From: Sodiomyces alkalinus F11
Taxonomy: Eukaryota > Ascomycota > Sordariomycetes > Glomerellales > Plectosphaerellaceae
Length of the DNA: 64,000 bases
NCBI RefSeq assembly: GCF_003711515.1
Contig: NW_021167079.1
Location: 2,263,758-2,327,757 of the forward strand
Direction: 5' to 3'
The translations under genes and the position numbers were made by a program. Under the pieces are notes generated by a model. It saw only the letters and a list, made by a program, of their open reading frames with translations, did not search any database and was not told the DNA's origin. Shown here in pieces: positions 22,640 through 36,000 of this stretch (position 1 is the first letter of the stretch; each line of letters starts with the position of its first letter).

Positions 22640-25600
22640 AGGAAGATTATTTATAGATTTACGCCCTTTATACTAGCGTATATCGCGACTCTAGGTAGAT
22701 AAAAGACTTAGCTCTATTTACCCTCGGCCCTAAGACTATACGCTAGCCTCCTAGCGAGTATAGGCTTTAAAAATAAAGGAAATCAGGGAAAATAATAATA
22801 AGGAATAAAATATAGCTCGCTAGTATAATCCTCGTACTTACTCGGGTTAAAATCTAGGCGCTATAGAATCTATACCTCGACGGTACTAGACTCCCTTACC
22901 TTTTTTAACTCTTCCTCTAGCTTCTTATAATACTCCCCTAATAACTCTCTTAGTCTCTCGGAGCAGCGTAAAATATCGTTAATAGTATAATTAGGGGAAT
23001 TAATATTATCCTCGGCCCTAATTTCTTCCTTAGGGTCCTTATTAGGTAAAAGGGGTGCTTCGGTGACTTTTTCGGTAATAGGCGCTCCTCGGGCAGGGTA
23101 TATAATCTTAAGCTCTTCGCTATAGTCCCGTTTAAGTATAGTCTAGTCCTTAGGCTCCTAGTGCCTATCGTCGTTTTGGATAAACTTCTTTAGGCGGTTA
23201 GCGGTAAAAGTAATCCCTTTTGGTTCTTCCCTAGTAAGAGTCTCGAGGATAAAGGACTTATTATCGTGATCAGCCTTCCAGATATAATATAGGCCGTTCT
23301 AGCGGTAGTCGAGCTTAGCCTTACGGCTTATATCGATAGCTTTCTTAGTATCGTGAACTAGTATAAAATCCTTAACTTATAGCCTTTACTTATAGAGTAC
23401 CCGGGTATAGCTAGCGTTAATATAGGCTATCCGTCGCCCTCGTTATTTTGTAATTATAGTAACGGTAGTATATCGATCGGTATTAAGCTAGGTAAAAGCC
23501 CTTAACCGAAGTATTATCTTATCCTTAGGGGTTTTAATGCGGCCCTAGTCTAGTACTCTCCAGGTTAGGCAGGTTATCTCGATTAGGGTAATAGCCTTAT
23601 AGCTATATAGAAGGAAGAAAGGGGTGCGGCCAGTAAAAGCTCTTACCGTTATACGGTTAGCGAAGAGGACTATCGGGAGAATCTTATAAAGGGCACTAGG
23701 GTAAAGCTTCGACTAGATAGACAGAGTATAGATAATAGCCTTATATCTAACCTTGTTAAGGCTATTAGCGCGGGGGTAGTAGGCTAAGGCGAGCTTTAGA
23801 GTAGTCCTATAGTGACGGTTTAGCTTAATTATATAACCCTTATTCTCTAGACGTCTATCTATAAGGAGGATTATATAGAGCCTATACCTATAGATTATAT
23901 CTTTCTATAGAAACGAGGTAATAGCCTTAGACGTGTTCTTCTTTAGTAGTCGGGCCTTAACCTAACCTATAAATATACAGCGGGCCTTTATAAGATACTA
24001 TTCTTAGAGATATTAAACGTCTAGGCAGACCTAGGTAAAAAGGAGGGCGGCCTCGGGCAAGCTTATTATAATTAGGGGGTCCTCCTAGGAACGGCTACGG
24101 CGGGCCTGGTATTCAGAATAAGACTTAATAAACCTCTAAACGCTCTTATAGTAACTATCCTAGAAGTAGTTCGCGGCGAGGCGATAGTAAATACCCTGCC
24201 TTCCTCGGTATCCGGATTCGTTATAGGCTCTCCTAATTAGGTTAACCTAAGTATCCTTATCGTTAATCTAGCGTTTAGGGGTCGAATCAGCCTTAGTCAC
24301 TCGGGTCTATAGTAGTCTATCCTTAAGGAATACACGGGTAGCCCTATCTTTAACTCTATAGACTTCCTTAGGATCTATTCCTCTAGGCACACGAAAGGTC
24401 GTTAAAAAGGTAGCTACTTATCGGGAAAACTAACTCTAGGTAAAGTCCTTATCGAGGATATCGTTAGCCAGGGCAGGGTCGTCGAACTACTTCTCGGCTT
24501 CTATAAGGAAGATCCTATTATCTATAAAATCGTCCAGATCTCCTTCGGTATTATTATTAGTCTAATTAAAGGGTATTCCGGGTATCCGTAAGAGTCTATC
24601 GGCTATAGTATTCTTAGATTCTTTAATATACTTAACGTCGAAGTCGAAGAGCCGGATCTAGGCGAGCTATCGAGTAATTAGGGCATTAAGGAGGTTAGTA
24701 GCAGATCCTTTTAACTAGGATAGGAGGGCTTAGGTATCGGTTTTAAGGATAAAGTAAACCCTATAGAGGTAGTTACGTAGACGCCGAAGGGTCTTCAGGA
24801 CTCCTCTTAACTCTAGCTTACTAGTATTATAGACCCTCTCCGTAGGAGACTAATATCCGCTTTCGTACCGTGCCACGGCTCTCTTATCCTTAATATACTA
24901 TCCGAGGATTCTACCCTATCTATCTATACTAGCGTCGACGATAACGTAGATAACTCCTACGCCTTCGCCGTACTAGATAGTAATCAGGATAGGGGTAATA
25001 GTAAGGGCTTTCTTAAGGGCGTCTATAGCGTGTTATTAAGGCTCCCCCCACTTAAAGGCAGTGTTCTTCCGTAGTAGATTAGTTAGGGGTCTAGTAATAA
25101 TAGCGAACTTATAAATCTAGACTTAGTAAAAGGTAGTAAGACCGAGGAACGAACGAACGTTAAAGACTATACTATACCTTTCCTACTCTCGGACCTTTAT
25201 AATCTTAGCCTGCTTAGGGGAATAGCTATTAGTACCGTAAATATAGCCCACGATAATAGCTACTTTTTAATACTATTAGCTCTTAATACCTACGATAGTG
25301 CCTTTAGCTAGCTCCACGTTAAGAAGCACTTTATCGATATTAGCGATATACTCGGCTATAAAACGGCGAATTCCAGGTCTAATCAGGGTATCCTTATAGG
25401 TAGTTATCGGTCCTTTCACTATAATATTATTAATAAAGGGTCTATAGCACTAGGGGATAAGGTTATAAAGGATACGGGTTATAATACGTATAAACTAGGC
25501 CACTAAATTAGTAGCCCTCTAAGAAAGAGTATATATCCTAAAGAGTCTAATAATAGTCGTAAAGGTAGTTAGATCTCGAGACTCCTTATTAAGGGTGACC

Positions 25601-26732
25601 TAATTATAGCTGGAAAAGAGGTCTAAGAGGGATATAAGCTTATATATAGCGAAATCCTCGGAGAACTTATCGGCCCTAGGCGGTATAAAGGTATCTTAAA
25701 GGGTTACTATGTTAATCTTAGTAGCCGAGTTAATAAGCCGTATATTACCGTCCTTTTTCTTAACTAGGAACTAGGGGTTATAATAGGCTACGTGGCTCTC
25801 CTCGATCACACCTTTCTTAAGGCGGTGCTTTATTATCTGCACGACTATAGACTCTAGAGCCTTAGGGATAGGGATCCCCTTCGCCTACCACGCCTTATAA
25901 GGAACCGCTCGAATCTTCTATAAAAGGGCCACCCGTTCGTTAAGGCGGCCGCACTTAGTCTAATCCCACGTAATAGCTGCCTCTCGGTTTAGGAGGACCT
26001 TTATCAGGAGCTCCTTTTCCTTAGGGGTTAAATAGTCGATAGTCTTTAGGATAGCGTCGAGTCTTTCGGGTATAAGGCGCGAATAGGGTGTGATTTTAGA
26101 AAACTTTGGTATAATCAGGCTAATAAACCGCTCGTCTTCTAGCTCCTAGTCTTCTTCTTTAATTTCTACGAGGATATTCTTCTTCTAATAGGGGTCTCTA
26201 TCGGGGACACTTCTATTAGACGGAATATCGTTAAGAGGGTAAACCTTAAGAGCCTTAGGCTTCTATATAGTAAAGACGCCTTCGGGATTAGGGGGATAGT
26301 ATACTTCTTTAATAAGATCCTAGGACTTCCTCCTTTTCGGTTATTATAGCCTCCTCGCTATAACCGCGGCTATACTAGTAATACTATCCTCCTCTTTCTT
26401 TAGAGCCTCGAGTGCTCTTATCTAGGAATTATCCTACGTCGTCCGGTCCTTTTAAAAATATAAGACTAAGAGGCTATTAGGGTAATTAGGCTAATAGTAG
26501 TATAGAAAAGTCGAAAAAGATAAGTGGTTAGTGTGAATTAGTTATTATTATATAGTCGTAGTTATTATATAGAGAGCCTCCGCGATATACCTCTTATATC
26601 CTCGGCCTTAATTTCGTGGTATCGCCCTTAAGGCCACGTAAATTCTCTTCGTTAGGGGCTTTACCTCCTCCGTAAATAGAAAGGCTACTAAAATAGTAGC
26701 GTCCTCGTTATCTAAATAAAGGAAAATATTGT
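22640..26732 (-). pseudogene. gypsy pol relic: RT, RNase H, integrase
   Basis: Minus-strand translation gives Ty3/gypsy pol. The RT box near 25,420-25,440 reads FINNI (both catalytic Asp now Asn), followed by VKGPITTYKDT, GIRRFIAEYIANIDKVLLNV and VAIIVGYIYG. Integrase is recognisable at 23,500-24,250. Its C-terminal segment (GLYYIWKADHDNKSFILETL, ANRLKKFIQ) lies near 23,170-23,300. The frame tails off around 22,640-22,700. The 5' part of the same polyprotein lies beyond the copia-2 insertion, from 33,016. Confidence 0.82.
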
Positions 26733-26737
26733 TATCG

Positions 26738-27021
26738 TGTCGCACGTTAAATAGGCACTTGAATAATTAACTTAGTAGAGCAGAAATCTCGTGTGTGTGT
26801 ATTATGTTAAGTTATATCTAGGAGAGTCTTTTACGCCCTTAATTTAGGTGGTGAAGACTCTATTATGGGTACTATATTATTTAGATCCTATCCGGTCTTT
26901 TCCGGTATCCACCCTTATTATATTTTAATACCTAAAGTCCCCGATATCCGGAGCCCTTAGTTATAGAGTGGATCTCCCCTGGATCCCCTGTAGACTATAT
27001 CGTAGTCCTGTCTGTACGATA
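26738..27021 (-). repeat. copia-2 3' LTR (left copy)
   Basis: 284 bp, aligned without length change to 32,732-33,015. The copy is flanked on the left by TATCG, the target duplication. Confidence 0.92.
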
Positions 27022-27099
27022 CACCCCCTTAGTTAAGGTGGGTCTTCCTAGGTTAACTGACTAATTAGAAGCTTCGGTTTAAACTAAACGCTCTTAACT

Positions 27100-30000
27100 T
27101 TTCTATCGTAAAATTAATAGTTAGGGGAAAACGCCCTTGTAAAAGGGATCTAAATCCGCCCTATTTAACCGTTTAATTTAATTCTATCTTAATTAGTTCC
27201 TTAATCCTGATTGGCCGGATCTAATTAATTAGATCTATATCTATCGGATCTGCTACGCCCTCGGAGGCCTTTATTACGGCCGCTTTAGCGCGTTTAATTT
27301 TTTCGTGTAGTCGTTTAGACTCCTCGATACGATCCTTTTAATTAGTTAAATTAAGCTATTACTATAGTCTTTTAATCCCCGCCTCCGGTAGTGCCTTCGT
27401 TAATCCGTCCGTGATTATCTCCTTCGTGTTAACGTACGTAATCTTAAAGAGACCTTATTATACTGACTGGCGCGCTTACTAGTTATGTATATCGACGTGC
27501 CGTAGCCTTATCCGTAGGCGTTATGCCTTTTTATTAACGAGGTTAATAGTCTATTAATTATCGTAGTATAGCTATAGCTATTATTAGTCTAGCCGAAGCT
27601 CTAAATTTCTTAATATCCGGCTAACGAATAACATATCTTTAGCGGCCTCTATAAGAGCGAGTAGTTCCGATTCTATTAACGATATCGTGACCGTTAGTTA
27701 TTTACCCGCTTTCTAGTTAACGGTACCGCCGAAGAGCTTTATCGTATATCCTTACGAACTCTTACGGTCTGGATTATCCATAAAGGACGCGTCGCTTACT
27801 ATTAGGAAGAGCCTATCCCCGCCGAATTCCAGGTAGTGGTATCTTATATAGTATAGGAATAGCAGCACTTATTAAGCCCTTTCAAGGTGGTTAGAGGAGG
27901 GGTTAATATTATATTAGGAAAGCTTCGAGTAGGCGAACGCGATATCGGGTCTTATCACGATAGCGGCGTATAGGATAAAACCGATTATTCCCTAATACTA
28001 ACGGACCTCGGGAATTAACGCGCGGATGCTATCTTGGGGTATTACCGGCTCTGTAGATAATAGGACCTTTAGTGGTTTTCGGTAGAGTATATCTACGTAG
28101 TATTTAACCGCAATCTTCTCTATATGGGAGGATTATAATAGCTATAACCTACGGGTGGCTTTATCCCTTAGAACCTTAATTTCTAGAAACTAACGGATTT
28201 CTTCGCCTCCTAATAACCTATAGCTTCGCTTAAGGGCAGCCTCGAGGTTATCGGCGTCCGTCTTACGGTCTCTATAGTATATAAGTCCGATATCGTTAAC
28301 GTAGAAGAATAGAATTAAACTATCGCGGATTATAATATAAGGGTTATTAGGAACGGCTATAAAGCCTATCCTTTATAGCGTGCCGCTGAATTCCTCTTAC
28401 TATAGTAGTAGCGATATCCTTAAACCGAAGAGGGCTTTCTATAGTAGTAGGACCTTGCCTAGTACTTCGTAGCCTTACGGTATCTTTATAAACACCTTTT
28501 CTTTAAGGCTAGCGTTAATAAACGCGTTAACGGTATCGAACTGCCTTATCTTTAGGTTAAATCGGGCGGCGATCGCTATTAGTATACAGAAAGACTGTAA
28601 GGCTAGCGTTACGGCGTAGTTATCTTTAGTCTCTAACCGTTTTTATTAATCCCCTTAGACTATAAGGCGTGCCTTATACTTAAGGAGGGTGCCCTCCTTA
28701 TTAAATTTATAGGTGTATACCTATTTATAGGCGAGGACTTATTACTTATTAGCCTGATTATTACCTACCTCCTATTAGTAGCCTATCTATTAGTGCCCTT
28801 TAAGGTATTCCCCCTCGGCCTATAACCACCGCTCCCGTAATGGATAGAGGCGTATATCGTGGTAGTGGTTTAGTAGAGGCGGGAGATCCTCGCGGGTTAC
28901 ATGCGATAGCGATAGCGGCTAAGAGATATAAGGGGAATCTATAGCACCGACGTCGTCGTTATTAATAGCTTACTTCCTTATACGTATAGAGTTATAAGTC
29001 CTACTAGCGTTAAAGAACGCCTTTTAGGCGTTATCGTTCTAGACCTTCTTAGTCGTGTATAGACTTATAATAGTACTCGCGATGGATAGGCGCGTGGGTA
29101 ATAAGCGTGCGGCCGATAGGAGTATAGCCGACGGGCACCCCTTGGGGGCACCTATAGCTATCCGTTAGTGGTTATCGTGTTCTTCTACCTTAGCGCTCCT
29201 GATTACCGCTAACGCTATAAGGAACGCGTGCGCGGGATCTTTAGGGGATATTAGAGGCGTGGGAAACGGTTTAAACCTTGTAGTGGTGAACCGTAAAGTG
29301 TCCGTAGTAATAGCGGTGGCCTCTCCCGTAGTAATAGCGGTGGCGTCGCCTTTACTCGTAATAATAGCGGTGGTATAGTCTTTTTCTATAGTAATAGTAG
29401 TGTCCGTAGTAATAGCGGTATAGTCTATAGTAATAGTAGTATAGTCTATAGTAATAGTAATAGCCTCTCTTATAGTAATAATAACGGCCTCGCCTTTATC
29501 CGTAGTAATAGCGGTGGCGTAAAAGTCTTCCGACTCGAGATCTAATACGTCTATAGCTATACCCCTTAATAGCAGCCTATTCGCGGTTATAGTATAGGTA
29601 ATACAGATAGATTATAGGCGTTCCCTGATTTCCTCGGCGGAAGCTATAGCTTATAGCGTTTTAATCCTGCCGTTAAATATCTTGTTTTCGTTAAAGACTA
29701 CGTCTTTTATAGTAATAATATCTATTAGGTATAGTAGCTAAATACGGAAGCTATTTAAGGATTAGTATCCGACGTGATAACCGATCTATACCTTCGGTTT
29801 TAGCCTTTATAGGCGGTTCCTTTTAGCTTAGGTATCGCGCGTTTTTATAAAGGCTTTATAGCCGTATACTCGCAGGTATATAAGGTTAGGTTAACGGCCG
29901 CGTAGGCCTTTGTATAGCATTCGCTAGTTATTAATATATCGTGGCGTCCTATTATACAGATATATAGTAGTCTTAAAGATCTTAGGCTAGATAGATATAG

Positions 30001-32580
30001 GCAGATTGGCTCTAATCCTTATAGCCCTCGCCCTTCTCTTAACGATGCCTTTAATCCATTCTACTACGCCGTTCTGATCCTATAAATATAGTGCCGACGG
30101 CTAGCCTTCTACCCCCTTAGTAGCGAGGAAAGTAACGACTTATAGGTGCTAAAATATCTTAGAAGCGGCCTATAGAACGCGTAGTCTAATGTTAAATTAG
30201 GTCTTAAGTAGGGTAAAAACGTCCTTTAGAGCGTATAGAATAAAGCCTTAGTCTTTTTTCTATAGGTAGTAATCCTACATATAACCTATATATACGTCTA
30301 TAACGAATATAATAGACTTATATAGTCCGCCCGCTAACTACTCTGCCTTTTTTAGATCGTGAAAATTAATAGCTAGGGCCTCTCCGGGCTTTAACGGGTA
30401 AAGGGATAGTATCCGCCGGATCTACGTAGGCACTTACGACTATCTATACGCGTTATAGTCCGTTATACGTGGTCCCTTTATCTTTAACCCCTAAATAGCG
30501 TTAACGATCTTTATATGAGTATCGGTGCCGTAGTGGCCGAGGCGTTCGTGCTACCGTTATACCGTGGTCTTCTACAGTTACCGCGGTTATCGTGATCTTC
30601 TATACGGGTTATCGCGGGGGTGCCTTACTAAGACCGTAAACGCGGTAGTGGCCGTGGCTTCCGCGCGCTCGATTATATACTAGCTATAGATATCTAGTAG
30701 TTTATAGATAGGCTAGTCGTCGGCGGAGCTAATAATAGTGTTATTTATAGTATCCTAGTGGTAACCTTATAGACGTAGCTAGCGTTCCGAGACGATATTA
30801 GTAACGAATTCCTTATAGTATATAATATTACGGAGGCATAGTAGCCTTTTCGTGCCCGCTAGGGATTACACACGTAGCTTAATATCTCCGTATCCGAGGA
30901 TAGGAGCCTTATAAGTACCCACCTAAAGCGTTAATAAATTAACCGTGGGTGGTTTAACGGCTATACAACGGCCTCGATTATTAAAGATATAGATTAACGA
31001 TCCTAAATCTAGAATCGTGTAGTATAATAGCGCTCTGGCTTAGTTAATAGAAAGGGATATCCCCTATTCTTATTATAATCTTAATAGTATTATCGTACGA
31101 CGACGCGCTACCCCTTAGGTTAAGGGGGCTCTTAGTCTCCCTATCGCGGTAATAGATAGGTCTTTATAAACTATAGTAGTAGTAGGTGTAGTATTATAGA
31201 GTTAATCTTCCTAGACTTCCTTTATCTTATTAGCGATGGTAGCTACTGCTTCCCGCCTCTTCTATATCGCGGTGTCTACGCGGCTTTTAAAACTATAAAT
31301 GCGTATCTTCTTTTCCGTGACCTTTATAATATCTTTACGGCCACGCTAGGTGTAAGGGCGTATATCCGGCCTTACGTACTAATAGGCGGCGGTAGTATAG
31401 GTATTCTTATATATCTTATAAGGCTTCCTTATTACGGGAGGGATAGCCTTTATGGACGTATTACTACGAGGGCGCTTCTTATTATTATCGTTATTAGTAG
31501 TATCCTTAGTATCAGGGAGGTTCCTAAGGGTATTAAAGGTGCCTTTCCTAACTCTAGGCTTTATAGCGGTGGATTATAGGCTCTTTATATTACTAAGAAC
31601 CGCCTATAGAGCCTTTACAAAGTTATTAATCGTTAGTTCGTTTTCCGTAATCTCATCGTAGTTATTTACTAGGTAGTTATTACTCTATTTCTAGGTAATA
31701 GGTCTAACGGCTTTTAACGCGTCTTCTGCCTAATAGTCTACGCTTAATAGTTCTAAAACGCCTATATATTTATAGTATATTATCGCTATTTTCTAGCGTA
31801 CCACCTAAGCGTTTATATTCTTAGGTATAGCCTTTATTAGCGTGGTGTATTATCGGTATAGGATTAGGGCTTCCTTACGGAGGTTTATAGGTATCGGTCC
31901 TGCGTGCGCTTGTAGGAGAGTAATCTAAGCCTATAGGTTATTTATAGTAGTATCCTATAGCTAGGCGAGGAGGTTACGTAATATAGTGTAAATAGTCCCT
32001 TCGATATAAGAGTATACCTTATTAAACTCCTTCTACTACGCATCGTAGTCTACCTTTTCCTCGCAGTATATGCGGCGATCTTATAGGTAGCGCGTACACC
32101 CCTTTTTAGAGAGGTTATCGATAGATATAGGTGTCCTAGTCGGTGGTTCTTTTATTACGGCCGTGGCCTTCCGGCGGGCGGCCGTCTTCTTCTTACCTAC
32201 GGCCGTGGCCGCTATAGTAGCGGCTATAATAGCGGCCGTGGTAGCCGTGGCTTTTATAGTATCCGTGGCCTTATCGCCCTTTAGCGTGATAGTGGAAGAC
32301 AGAGTAGCCGTGACGGTGGTGGCCGTGGCCTCCTCCGTGTTAGGGTCCGCGGCGAGGGCTTCGTATTTACGAATATTAAGGGGTATAGGTATAGGGAGGA
32401 GATAGGCGTTAGCCTCCTTATTACTTAGCTTTAGATAGGAGACCGATTTACCGCGTACGGCACGCTCCTAAACTGCCTAATCCCTTTAATTAATAAGGGT
32501 AGTGGCGGCCGCCTTTTATTCGGCGTTAGATACGTTAGAAGACATCTTTACTAGATTATAGTTTATCGGTTAGTTAATTA
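27100..32580 (-). pseudogene. copia-2 gag-pol relic
   Basis: Minus-strand coding relic in copia order. RNase H at about 27,620-27,800 reads SDASFMDNPDRKSS and GYTIKLFGGTVN, ending ESELLALIEA. The RT box at about 28,285-28,310 is YVNDI in place of YVDDI, a G-to-A change in the catalytic Asp codon. Integrase and gag regions lie to the right, up to the primer-binding site. Alternating stop codons are TAG/TAA. Open frames of 60-80 codons on the plus strand within it (31,452-31,661, 32,163-32,405) are shadows of low-complexity codons. Confidence 0.82.
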
Positions 32581-32710
32581 ATAGGTAGGTTAATTAATCT
32601 TTTAATTACTCTGATTAGGTCGATAGTAGTTATTTAAGAGTGTTTATATAGACGTGATTACTTCTTTATAGTGGAATAGGGGTAGCCTTATTAATATCTA
32701 TCGTTTAAGC

Positions 32711-32731
32711 GTTATAAACCGGGCTTATAAC
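32711..32731 (-). other. copia-2 primer-binding site (tRNA-Ile(UAU) half-molecule)
   Basis: The plus strand reads gttataaaccgggcttataac directly inside the 5' LTR. CCGGG-CTTATAA-C matches the 5' strand of a tRNA anticodon stem and a seven-base loop with anticodon TAT. The element's own strand is the complement, so the primer would be a tRNA cut just 3' of the anticodon loop. Confidence 0.7.
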
Positions 32732-33015
32732 TATTGCACGTTAAATAAGCATTTAAATAATTAACTTAGTAGAGTAGAAATCTTATATATGTGTATTATA
32801 TTAAGTTATATCTAGAAGAGTCTTTTACGCCCTTAATTTAGGTGGTGAAGACTCTGTTATGGGTACTATATTATTTAGATCCTATCTGGTCTTTTTCGGT
32901 ATCCACCCTTATTATATCCTAATACCCGAAGTCCCCGATATCTGGAGCCCTTAGTTATAGAGTGGATCTCCCCTAGATCCCCTATAGACTATATCGTGGT
33001 CCTGCCTATACGATA
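32732..33015 (-). repeat. copia-2 5' LTR (right copy)
   Basis: 284 bp, paired with 26,738-27,021. It is followed by TATCG (33,016-33,020), the target duplication. Confidence 0.92.
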
Positions 33016-33020
33016 TATCG

Positions 33021-36000
33021 CTCTTCTTCTTTTTCTCCTTCTCCTCCCTTACCTCCTCCTTCTCTTTCGCCCCCTAATCAGGCGAACCGCTAGTCCTATT
33101 ATTACTTAATATTAAGGTAGCGGCCCCGGACTAACTATAAGGGACGCCGTCCTCCCCCTACTATCCGATACTTAGATCGATTAAATCCTCCTCTTCTCGA
33201 CGCTTCTCCTCCTCTTTAAACTTAGGCTAGCTTTATCTATAAGGGCGGTCGTCGACTTATTCTCTACTAGTAATAGGGATAATAATACGGGCGTCCCCGT
33301 GGGCGAAGTCTATATCGATCTATCCGTCCTTATAGGTAAAAAAGGCGTGACTATTAAGTAAGAATAGCAGACTAAGAAGTATCCTAGGCCTTATTCCCTC
33401 GATTACTATAAAATAGACTTTCCCGTGCTTGTCCCGGACTTAGAGGTGCTCCTTTAGATATCCTGCATAGTTTACCCTATCCACGTCGTTAATCCCCTTA
33501 ATCGCGATATTACTTTTACCGACACGGCCCCGTAGTCCTAGCTTCTCTATAAGGTCTAGCCTGATAGTGTTAAAGACGGCTTTTATATTAATAACTACGT
33601 AAAAATAGTCCTCCGTAAGGCAGGCCTTAGCTATTCGCTTAGTTAGGCTAACCCGTATCGTTATATACTTAGCGTAAATAGTAGGAGGCTTTAGTTTATT
33701 AATCGTCGGGGCGGGTATAATAGATAGGGCACCGTTAGGCGTAGGGGCAGCGGTCGCGGTATTTATAAACCACACAGGATATTCGGGTCCTAAGGGTAAG
33801 GAGTCTATAAAAAAGACCTCTTTAGGGGTTAAACGGATAACCTTATAAGGCTTTACCTAGCTACCGATTAACCTTAGCGTCTCCTCGTAGTCCGCGAGGA
33901 TAGCTCTATTAGTAGAGAGGAGGTAAACTATAGGAATCTTAACCTCTATCTCTAAAAGGTGCTTTAGGCTCTTTTCTCGGACCTTCTATATAATAGCCTC
34001 CTAATTAAATAAATTAAGGGTATCCTTCTAAGCCGAGGCTCGCGAGATAGGCCGAGTAGTAGTAGAGGTAGTAGTAGGTCTAGATATAGGGGCTATCGAA
34101 TTAGGGGTTAGACCGTTATTTATATCGGTGTCGTTAACTATCTCTATAACCCTTTAGGAGCTTTCCGGAGTCGATAGGGTCTATTAAACGGCCTAATTAG
34201 GGGAACTAGCTACTTTCGGCGTAGGTTTACTAACTCTACCGCTCCTAATAGTATAAAGAGGGTCCTAGGGTTCGGTTAAGGTAAGTCACGATATAGACGT
34301 AGTATACACTCTAGTAGTAATAAAATTAATAGATCCCGTAACCTTAATAACCCTTCAGGCTTAAGTGGCTTAGGTGGCCTAACTACCCTAACCGGTCTAC
34401 TACTTCTATACCTGCTTAACTATATACTTAATTATAAGCCTATTAGTCTTATTAGTCTTATAGGGGAGGGTAACAGGCTAGAAGGTCTTAATATAAAGGT
34501 CTACGAGCTCCTTAAATCGGCTATAGAGCTTAGTAGCCAGCTAATACAGTATAAGGCGTCGGTATGGCTAGTACTCGTTAACTTATAGCTCGCTCTTTAG
34601 GCAGGCTACCCAGATACCGGTCTAATTTATAACTAAATACGCGGGGAACTCCTACTTAACTAAGTTATAGACGCTATCGTGGATTATGATAGGGTAGTTA
34701 TCTCTCTGATACCCTTTTTAGCCGTAGTAGTAGTAGTAAGCTAGTAGGGGCTAGCTATTACTTTAGATACCTCTCTGCTATCCTAGGCGGTTATTATATT
34801 ACTAGGTCGGGCGGCTATTATTACGCCGGTTATTATATCCAGGGCGGGGTCCTCCGTAGTAGATCTCCTTAGTATACTAGGCGTTATTAGGCTAGGAAGC
34901 GGCACTGTTAGCCTGATTAGGGGTGGCGAAGTGTATTAAAGCAGTTATCGTAGGCTAAGGGGCGTGCTTAAGGACGGTATAGAAGGCGTTCTTTAGGTTA
35001 GACTTCGTGGCGAGGAGGGCTTAAACCTTCTCCGTGCCTATCCTCTTAGATAGGGCGAGTACTTAGGCGGTAATGCCCCTAACGCCTTTAGCTCTATTAT
35101 AGATAAGGGAAATAGTATACTTCTCGAGGAGGTCGGTAAGCTTATCTATATCCGATTAAAAGGCTATAGACTCCTAGACTATAGTAGGCCGCCTTAAGAT
35201 CGTGGGCTGGAAAGCGGTACTATTAGGCTAATTAGACTTAGCTATATCTAGTATAGCGTCCTGATCTATAGGCTTACCTTCTACTTCCTAGATATCTGTA
35301 GAGTACTCGCGTAGTAGGTCTAAAAGCAGCTTATAGCTCTTAACTATCTTTCTTAAGTCGGTGCCTCGAATCTTAAGCTTATTAGCGATAAATATATAGA
35401 TATCCCTATATAGAATAGTAAGGACGATACCGTAAAGCTCGGAGTCCTCGATAAAAGTGCCTTAGACCCGCTCTGCCTTAGCCTTCTAGATAGTGATTTA
35501 CTATAATAAGTCCCTAACCTAATAAACGCTATTAATCTTATACGTCTTATATTTTACCCGAAGCTAATAAACCTCGTAAGAGAAGTTAAGCTAGTAGTTA
35601 GGATCCGCTAAGAGTACTCTTTAATAAGCTTCTCGACTAGATTAGACTAACTACCTTTAGCGGCTTAAACCTCTTTAACTAGGCGTTCGATAGCGGGACG
35701 AATAGCCGTGTCCGTATATAGGTTAATATAGGTAATTTTATCGGCTTTACTAAGGCGGTTAAGCTTAGTGTAGTTATCATACTACTAAAGGAACGTGGAG
35801 AGGGACTTACTATTAAAGCGGGGAGCTTTAGTAGCGAGGGGATTTAGGGGTACTCTCGATATAGCGGTAGTAGGGAGTAGGGCTCTAATAACCTCGGCGA
35901 TAGTACTCTCTCGGTCACAGCTTATTAGGGCTTATAGTAGCTTGATTAAGTCTTTAGCGGTAGTAGGGGGCTACTAACGCTTAGGGGCGGCAGTAATAGG

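Larger units (their letters stand above)
26738..33015 (-). mobile_element. inner Ty1/copia retrotransposon (copia-2) nested in the gypsy
   Basis: A complete 6,278-bp element with two 284-bp LTRs (TGTCG...CGATA, ancestral CGACA) and the 5-bp duplication TATCG (26,733-26,737 and 33,016-33,020). It reads on the minus strand: 5' LTR at right, primer-binding site 32,711-32,731, gag, integrase, RT, RNase H, polypurine tract (AAGGGGGTG on the minus strand, about 27,022-27,030), 3' LTR at left. It split the gypsy polyprotein between protease and RT. It is the youngest of the three insertions by nesting order but is itself mutated by transitions. Confidence 0.93.

Noticed and set aside
31452..31661. 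69-codon plus-strand frame within copia-2
   Set aside because: Opposite to the element's coding strand and inside its relic; chance frame.
32163..32405. Ala/Val-rich 80-codon plus-strand frame within copia-2
   Set aside because: Low-complexity shadow of the minus-strand gag relic; no start context or relatives recognised.
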